A DNA stretch of 11,674 bases. Source: an uncultured beta proteobacterium (lineage in GTDB: Bacteria; Pseudomonadota; Gammaproteobacteria; Burkholderiales; Burkholderiaceae_C). Below the pieces are notes generated by a model. The model was not told where the DNA came from, did not search any database, and saw only the letters and a list, made by a program, of their open reading frames with translations. Made by a program: the position numbers and the translations under genes. This document shows, piece after piece, positions 7,094 through 11,674 of the stretch. Positions within the stretch are counted from its first letter, which is position 1. Each line of letters opens with the position of its first letter. The stretch covers positions 1 through 11,674 of the forward strand of contig CAIQEX010000303.1 in assembly GCA_903870955.1 (NCBI GenBank). Direction: 5' to 3'.

Positions 7094-8320
7094 ATGAGTA
7101 TCTGGAAAAAACATGCCTTGGCAGCGTGCGTGGCCGCCATGGGTTTCATGGGCGTTGCCCATGCGCAAAAGGCGGAAGTGATTCACTGGTGGACCTCGGG
7201 TGGTGAAGCGGCAGCCATCAAAGAGTTTGCGTCGGCCTACACCAAAGCGGGCGGCACCTGGGTCGACACGCCCGTTGCAGGCGGCGGCGGCTCAGCAGCC
7301 CGTACCGTGATCATTAACCGCACCATCGGCGGCGATCCCCCCATGGCTGCCCAGTTCAACTACGGCAAGCAATACGAAGAAATCATCAAGGAAGGTCTGC
7401 TGAACAACCTGGATGACGTAGCTGCCAAGGGCAACTGGGACAAGATCCTGCCCGAGAAGATCAAGGGCCAGGTGAAGGTGAACGGCCACTACTACGCCGT
7501 GCCCGTGAACCTGCACAACGAAAACTGGATCTGGTACAACAAGGCCGTGCTGGCCAAAGCGGGTGTGACCAAAGACCCATCCAACCTGGATGAAATCTTT
7601 GCTGCCATGGACAAGGTCAAGGCCACTGGCGTGACCGCAGTGGCACTGGGTGGACAAGGCTGGCAGGAAAACATCGCTTTCCGCTCCATCCTGATCGCCA
7701 CCGGTGGCAAGGACCTGTACCTGAAGACCCTGAAAAACAAGGACGTGTCCGGCCCTGGCTTCCTCAAGGCGGTGCAAAACTTCAAGAAGCTGAAGTCCTA
7801 CATCGACCCAGGCTCACCCGGCCGCGATTGGAACCTGGCCACTGGCATGGTGATCGACGGCAAGGCTGGCTTCCAACTGATGGGTGACTGGGCCAAGGGC
7901 GAGTTCATCAACGCCAACAAGACAGCCGGCAAGGAGTTCGGTTGCTTCATGGCGGGTGGTGCGAACAGCCCCTACTCCATTGGTGGTGACGTGTTCGTCT
8001 TCCCGCGCAACAAGGCTGCGGGCAGCGCCGACACGCAGCGCAAGCTGGCTGAGATGATGATCTCTCCGGCGATTCAAGTGGCCTTCAACAACAAGAAGGG
8101 TTCCATCCCCATCCGCACCGACGTTGACCTGAGTGGTGTCGACATCTGCGCCGCGGGTGGTGTGAAGGCTGTCAAAGAAAACCGTCTGATCGAAGGTATC
8201 GACGACCTGCTGTCGCCTGACGTCAAGGGTGCATTTGAAGATGCCATCAGCAAGTTCTGGAACTCCGACCAGTCCGCAGAAGACGCCGTCAAGGCTGTTG
8301 CTGCCGCTCTGAAGCTGTAA
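7094..8320 (+). CDS. periplasmic sugar-binding protein of a CUT1 ABC importer (GtsA-like)
   Basis: The 408-residue precursor has a Sec signal peptide: positive MSIWKKH, a hydrophobic stretch, and probable cleavage after AHA at residue 24. There is no lipobox. The mature part is a family 1 extracellular solute-binding protein. Blocks such as VIHWWTSGGEAAAIKEF, GTWVDTPVAGGGG, PPMAAQFNYGK, GHYYAVPVNLHNENWIWYNK and GVTAVALGGQGWQ resemble the glucose/mannose-binding GtsA group of Pseudomonas more than MalE. C284 and C352 are the only cysteines in the mature protein and may form a disulfide. It would capture a mono- or short oligosaccharide and deliver it to the two permeases downstream. GAGGAG (7082-7087) six bases before the ATG is the best ribosome binding site in the window, fitting the usual excess of binding protein. 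The exact ligand is unproven; the neighbouring enzymes suggest beta-gluco- or beta-manno-oligosaccharides. Confidence 0.92.
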   Translation: MSIWKKHALAACVAAMGFMGVAHAQKAEVIHWWTSGGEAAAIKEFASAYTKAGGTWVDTPVAGGGGSAARTVIINRTIGGDPPMAAQFNYGKQYEEIIKEGLLNNLDDVAAKGNWDKILPEKIKGQVKVNGHYYAVPVNLHNENWIWYNKAVLAKAGVTKDPSNLDEIFAAMDKVKATGVTAVALGGQGWQENIAFRSILIATGGKDLYLKTLKNKDVSGPGFLKAVQNFKKLKSYIDPGSPGRDWNLATGMVIDGKAGFQLMGDWAKGEFINANKTAGKEFGCFMAGGANSPYSIGGDVFVFPRNKAAGSADTQRKLAEMMISPAIQVAFNNKKGSIPIRTDVDLSGVDICAAGGVKAVKENRLIEGIDDLLSPDVKGAFEDAISKFWNSDQSAEDAVKAVAAALKL

Positions 8321-8329
8321 ATGGCCTGT

Positions 8330-8378
8330 GATCGGGGAAATGCGCCCCTGGGTGCATGACCCCGATCTTTTCCTTTTT
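8330..8378 (+). terminator. strong intra-operon hairpin with T-rich tail after the binding-protein gene
   Basis: GATCGGGG (8330-8337) pairs perfectly with CCCCGATC (8360-8367). An inner stem, ATGC (8340-8343) with GCAT (8354-8357), is extended by further pairs. TTTTCCTTTTT (8368-8378) follows directly. It lies nine bases after the binding-protein stop and 68 bases before the next gene. In transport operons, such structures give partial termination or protect the upstream mRNA, so the binding protein is made in excess over the membrane components. Confidence 0.8.
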
Positions 8379-8445
8379 CAATGTGGTTCGGCCGGGTGGG
8401 GAACATTGGCCCGGCTGGATTGTTGCTTGACTTGAGATTTACACC

Positions 8446-9345
8446 ATGGCACGAAGTTCACGACCACGACGCATCAACCTGGCATTGAATGCTGCCTTGC
8501 TGCCTCTGGCCATTACCACCCTGTTGGCGTACGTAGGTTCCGTGCTGTGGAGTATCCGGATTTCGGTTTCCACGTCCAGAATGCTGCCCAAGGACGACTG
8601 GGTCGGCTTCATGCAATTTGAACGTTTGTTCCACACCGACCGCTGGATGGTGTCGCTGCAACACATGGGCATTCTGGCGGTGGTTTATATCGGCGGCGTC
8701 ATCGTGCTGGGCAGCCTGATGGCCATCTTCATTGACCAGCGCGTCAAGGGTGAAAGCTGGTTCCGCACAATTTTTCTGTATCCGTTTGCCATGAGCTTTG
8801 TCGTGACGGGTCTCATCTGGCAGTGGCTGTTCAACCCCGGCCTGGGCCTGCAACACGCATTCCGTGAAATGGGATGGGAGTCCTTCACACTGGACTGGAC
8901 CACCCGGCAGGATTTGGTTATTTACGCCGTTGGCTTAGCCATGGTCTGGCAAGGCTCGGGCACGACCATGGCCATCATTCTGGCCGCCCTGCGCGGTGTC
9001 GACGAAGAACAATGGAAAGCCGCCCGGCTCGAGGGCGTGTCCAAACCGCGCTACTACTTCAGCATCGTGTTGCCGCAAATTGGCCCGGCATTTGCCACCT
9101 CCTTTGTGTTGCTGGCCGTGGCACTGGTCCGGACCTTTGACATCGTGGCCATCATGACCCATGGTGGCCCGGGTGATGCCAGTGAGGTACCCGCCAAATT
9201 CATCATTGATCACCTGTTTGAGCGCAGCAACATCGCGCTGGCGTCGGCGGCCTCCGTCGTCATGCTGATCACGGTCTTTACCGTGCTGACGCCGTTGCTG
9301 TACTGGCGCTCCAAAGTCCAGGCCCAACTGAACGCCGGCCACTAA
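8446..9345 (+). CDS. CUT1 sugar ABC importer permease 1 (MalF/GtsB type)
   Basis: The 299-residue inner-membrane protein has about six hydrophobic segments (roughly 12-37, 74-95, 106-130, 158-182, 208-230, 266-288). The ABC-importer EAA loop, EEQWKAARLEGVSKPRYYF, begins at residue 187, with its invariant glycine at 197; this cytoplasmic loop docks on the ATPase. The block LYPFAMSFVVTGLIWQWLFNP is typical of the first permease of CUT1 systems. Its partner is the second permease encoded 46 bp downstream. The Shine-Dalgarno is weak, so translation is probably lower than that of the binding protein. It lies beyond the hairpin, and no separate strong promoter is visible in the 125-bp gap. Confidence 0.92.
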   Translation: MARSSRPRRINLALNAALLPLAITTLLAYVGSVLWSIRISVSTSRMLPKDDWVGFMQFERLFHTDRWMVSLQHMGILAVVYIGGVIVLGSLMAIFIDQRVKGESWFRTIFLYPFAMSFVVTGLIWQWLFNPGLGLQHAFREMGWESFTLDWTTRQDLVIYAVGLAMVWQGSGTTMAIILAALRGVDEEQWKAARLEGVSKPRYYFSIVLPQIGPAFATSFVLLAVALVRTFDIVAIMTHGGPGDASEVPAKFIIDHLFERSNIALASAASVVMLITVFTVLTPLLYWRSKVQAQLNAGH

Positions 9346-9391
9346 AAGCTCAACAAAAGTACAACCGAAGCACACCCAAAGCACACATGCC

Positions 9392-10291
9392 ATGAATTCA
9401 CCTGTTTCCCTACCTGCCAAAACGGCACGCCCGCGCCGCAGTGCTTTCACGCCTGCGCGCCTGGGGGTGTATGGCTTCCTGATCAGCGTATCGGCCTTCT
9501 TTCTGCTCCCCCTCTACGTGATGGTTGTCACGTCCCTGAAGACGGGGCCGGAAGTGCGCGAGGCGCTGCTGTTTGCCTTGCCCCGCGATGCGCAGTTCGG
9601 CAACTGGCATGAAGCCTGGTCCACCGCCTGTATTTCGGTCGCCTGTGAAGGTATTCAGGGGGGCTTCTGGAACTCGGTGCGTCTGGTGGTGCCCGCCACG
9701 GTCCTGTCGGTTTTTCTGGGTGCACTCAACGGCTACGCCCTGAGCTTCTGGCGCTCCAAATGGGGCGACATGCTGTTTGCCATTCTTATGCTGGGCGCGT
9801 TTGTGCCCTTCCAGGTCATGATCTACCCGCTGGTGTCCTGGTTCCGCATGGGCGGCTTCTACAACACCTACTGGGCCATTTTGCTGGTGCACTGCATCTT
9901 CGGCATGCCGGTGTTGACGCTGCTGTTTCGCAACTACTACGTCTCGGTTCCGCAGGAGTTGTTCAAGGCCGCACGCATTGATGGCGGTGGCTTCTGGCGC
10001 ATCTTCCTGCAGTTGATGCTGCCCATGGGCACGCCCATGCTGATCGTGGCCACGATTCTGCAAGTCACCGGCATCTGGAACGACTACCTGTTCGGGCTGA
10101 TCTTTGCCGGCAAGGACAACTACCCGATGACGGTGCAGCTCAACAACCTGGTGAACACCACGTTTGGTGAGCGCCGCTACCACATCGATATGGCGGCCAC
10201 GATCCTGACTTCCATGGTGCCGTTGGCGGTGTACTTCTTCTCCGGGCGTTGGTTCGTCCGTGGCATTGCCGCAGGTGCCGTCAAAGGCTAA
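9392..10291 (+). CDS. CUT1 sugar ABC importer permease 2 (MalG/GtsC type)
   Basis: The 299-residue protein begins with a basic cytoplasmic tail (about 1-25). A membrane segment follows with FFLLPLYVMVVTSLKTGPEV, the usual start of MalG-type subunits. An extracytoplasmic stretch (about 55-90) holds CISVACEGIQGGFWNSV, similar to the GtsC group. Four or five more membrane segments follow. The EAA loop, QELFKAARIDGGGFWRIFL, starts near 188, with its glycine at 198. NDYLFGLIFAG and YPMTVQLNNL near the C-terminus are also family blocks. It forms the translocation channel with permease 1. No good Shine-Dalgarno precedes the ATG, and the first 25 residues are variable, so the start is the least certain part. 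Confidence 0.92.
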   Translation: MNSPVSLPAKTARPRRSAFTPARLGVYGFLISVSAFFLLPLYVMVVTSLKTGPEVREALLFALPRDAQFGNWHEAWSTACISVACEGIQGGFWNSVRLVVPATVLSVFLGALNGYALSFWRSKWGDMLFAILMLGAFVPFQVMIYPLVSWFRMGGFYNTYWAILLVHCIFGMPVLTLLFRNYYVSVPQELFKAARIDGGGFWRIFLQLMLPMGTPMLIVATILQVTGIWNDYLFGLIFAGKDNYPMTVQLNNLVNTTFGERRYHIDMAATILTSMVPLAVYFFSGRWFVRGIAAGAVKG

Positions 10292-10326
10292 ACCTCTCTT
10301 TTCACCCATCACAACAAAGAACCACC

Positions 10327-11409
10327 ATGGCCAGCGTCCATATCAAAGATCTCGATATTGTTTTGGGGGGCAACAGCATCCTCAAGTCCATGAATCTGCA
10401 AGTCCACGACGGTGAATTTCTGGTCCTGCTGGGGCCATCGGGCTGCGGCAAGTCGACCCTGCTTCACTCCGTTGCCGGCTTCTACGATGTCAACGATGGC
10501 CAGATCATCATTGGCGACAAAGACGTCACCTGGGCCGATCCCAAGGACCGTGACATCGGCATGGTTTTCCAGTCGTATGCGCTCTACCCCACCATGAACG
10601 TGGAGCTCAATATGTCGTTTGGCCTGCGCGTGGCACGCGTCGACAAGGCCGAGATTGCAAAACGGGTGAACCGCGCCGCCGAAATGTTGCAACTCAAAGA
10701 CCTGCTCAAACGCAGACCCTCGCAACTCTCGGGTGGCCAACGCCAACGCGTGGCGATTGGCCGTGCGCTGGTGCGCGATGCCAAGGTATTCCTGTTCGAC
10801 GAACCGCTCTCCAACCTGGACGCCAAGCTGCGTGCCGAGTTGCGGCGCGAGCTCAAGGAGCTGCACCAGAACCTGAATGCCACCATGATCTACGTGACGC
10901 ACGACCAGGTGGAAGCCATGACTTTGGCGGACCGGATCGCGGTGATGCGTTTTGGAAAGATTCAACAGATCGACACGCCCTCCATGGTCTATGGCAAGCC
11001 CAACAATGTCTTTGTGGCGGGATTTTTGGGCTCGCCCAGCATGAACTTCGTCAAGGGAAACCTGGCAGTCGCTGGCGGCCACACCAGCGTGCAAGCGGGT
11101 GAATTTGCGCTGAACGTATCGGCCTATCCATTTCTGGCAGCGCCGCAGCACGGGCAGGAAGTCATCCTGGGCATTCGCCCTGAACACATCCAGCTGGCGG
11201 GTGAAAGTGGCGCGGATACCGTGCCCGGCAAAGTCAAGTTGGTGGAGCCCATGGGCGCGCACCAGATCATCTGGGTGGACTGCCAGGGCCAGACCATGAG
11301 CATCCACACCGAAAGTGCAACCAACTACCACGTGGGCGACGCCTTGAACCTGTCAGTCGATTCTGCCCGCGCATCGATTTTCCATGGTGATGGCGAGAGC
11401 CGGCTCTAA
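10327..11409 (+). CDS. sugar ABC importer ATPase (MalK/UgpC/MsmX type)
   Basis: The 360-residue protein is a complete CUT1 ATPase. It has Walker A GPSGCGKST (36-44), a Q-loop in MVFQSYALYP, signature LSGGQRQR (134-141), Walker B FLFDEPLSNLDAKLR with D158 and catalytic E159, and the H-loop H192 in VTHDQVEAM. The C-terminal TOBE/regulatory domain (about 240-360) includes GIRPEHIQL. Its usual length is 350-370. It would power uptake from the cytoplasmic face of the two permeases encoded just upstream (35-bp gap). ATPases of this type are sometimes shared by several importers. The ATG at 10327 is chosen because family similarity starts there (MASVHIKDLDIVLGG). An in-frame ATG at 10249 would overlap the permease gene and add unrelated residues. 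It is the last gene of the plus-strand cluster. Confidence 0.94.
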   Translation: MASVHIKDLDIVLGGNSILKSMNLQVHDGEFLVLLGPSGCGKSTLLHSVAGFYDVNDGQIIIGDKDVTWADPKDRDIGMVFQSYALYPTMNVELNMSFGLRVARVDKAEIAKRVNRAAEMLQLKDLLKRRPSQLSGGQRQRVAIGRALVRDAKVFLFDEPLSNLDAKLRAELRRELKELHQNLNATMIYVTHDQVEAMTLADRIAVMRFGKIQQIDTPSMVYGKPNNVFVAGFLGSPSMNFVKGNLAVAGGHTSVQAGEFALNVSAYPFLAAPQHGQEVILGIRPEHIQLAGESGADTVPGKVKLVEPMGAHQIIWVDCQGQTMSIHTESATNYHVGDALNLSVDSARASIFHGDGESRL

Positions 11410-11434
11410 GGCCCAGTAGTTTCGAGATCTTTGG

Positions 11435-11674
11435 CTAGGCTCCGGGCGCCAGGTGAAGGTCCAGAAAATCCAGCACCTTTTGAATATTTGCCGGAGTTTG
11501 AAAAGCGGGGTCTCCGTGGCCGGCACCCGGCAGGATTTCAAGAGACATTTTTTGGGCTTCCATTTTGGCGGCGAAATTCACCGACTGCTGGAACGGCACG
11601 ATACTATCGGCGTCGCCGTGCTGAATGAAAAACGGCGGCAGACCCGGGCCAATATAGGTCTCCGGATTGGCCAC
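11435..11674 (-). CDS. alpha/beta-hydrolase (BD-FAE/esterase-like), C-terminal 79 residues, partial
   Basis: Only the C-terminal part is in the window; the frame is open to the edge, where the GTG codon is probably internal. The residues ETYIGPGLPPFFIQHGDADS, IVPFQQS and LPGAGHGDPAF are the last segment of alpha/beta-hydrolase-fold esterases of the BD-FAE/carboxylesterase type. The catalytic acid is the second Asp of GDADSIVP, and the catalytic His is in GAGHGD. The nucleophile serine elbow would lie outside. A signal peptide cannot be assessed. The gene converges on the ATPase gene with 25 bp between stops. In this setting it could remove acetyl or feruloyl groups from hemicellulose fragments, but generic esterase activity is as far as the sequence goes. 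Confidence 0.8.
   Translation of the reverse strand: MANPETYIGPGLPPFFIQHGDADSIVPFQQSVNFAAKMEAQKMSLEILPGAGHGDPAFQTPANIQKVLDFLDLHLAPGA

Noticed and set aside
9410..10312. 300-residue minus-strand open frame opposite permease 2
   Set aside because: It is rich in His, Gln and Arg, has no family features, and lies wholly opposite a clear CUT1 permease with an EAA motif.
10309..11331. 340-residue minus-strand open frame opposite the ATPase gene
   Set aside because: The plus strand carries every ABC ATPase motif; the antisense frame is a shadow.
11410..11434. Possible terminator between the ATPase gene and the convergent esterase gene
   Set aside because: The 25-bp gap shows no stable hairpin or T-tract on either strand.

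Overview
The window looks like chromosomal DNA of a Gram-negative betaproteobacterium, most likely a Comamonadaceae/Burkholderiales member. The evidence is a moderately high G+C content, the codon choice, and proteobacterial-type sugar ABC proteins; this placement is an inference from style, not a database match. The region is a compact carbohydrate-utilisation locus. I see no mobile elements, tRNA or rRNA genes, or CRISPR arrays.

Layout. Positions 1-159 hold an internal piece of a family GH3 beta-glucosidase that runs into a stop codon after matching only the N-terminal part of the family, so it looks like a decayed gene. A 360-bp gap follows, with a good sigma70-type promoter at 423-451 driving a DUF1479/YbiU-like putative Fe(II)-dependent oxygenase (520-1767, +). 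Convergent to it, 15 bp away, is a cytoplasmic GH2 beta-mannosidase (1783-4248, -). A 213-bp divergent control region follows, then a LacI-family repressor gene (4462-5607, +). A GH1 beta-glucosidase (5622-7016, +) starts only 14 bp after the repressor stop and ends in a terminator-like hairpin. Next come the four genes of a CUT1-type sugar ABC importer resembling the Pseudomonas GtsABC glucose/mannose system: periplasmic binding protein (7094-8320), two permeases (8446-9345 and 9392-10291) and a MalK/UgpC-type ATPase (10327-11409). A strong hairpin separates the binding protein from the first permease. The window ends inside a convergent alpha/beta-hydrolase (esterase) gene on the minus strand.

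How it fits together (inference). The importer would bring short beta-linked gluco- and/or manno-oligosaccharides into the cytoplasm. The signal-less GH2 and GH1 enzymes would split them to mannose and glucose, and the esterase might remove acyl groups. The LacI protein would act as local switch. The divergent region contains two similar operator-like sites (14 of 16 bases shared in inverted orientation), one just upstream of the mannosidase start and one just upstream of the repressor start, with centres 136 bp apart, about 13 helical turns. This resembles glucomannan/cello-oligosaccharide loci built from known families. The least explained member is the DUF1479 protein.
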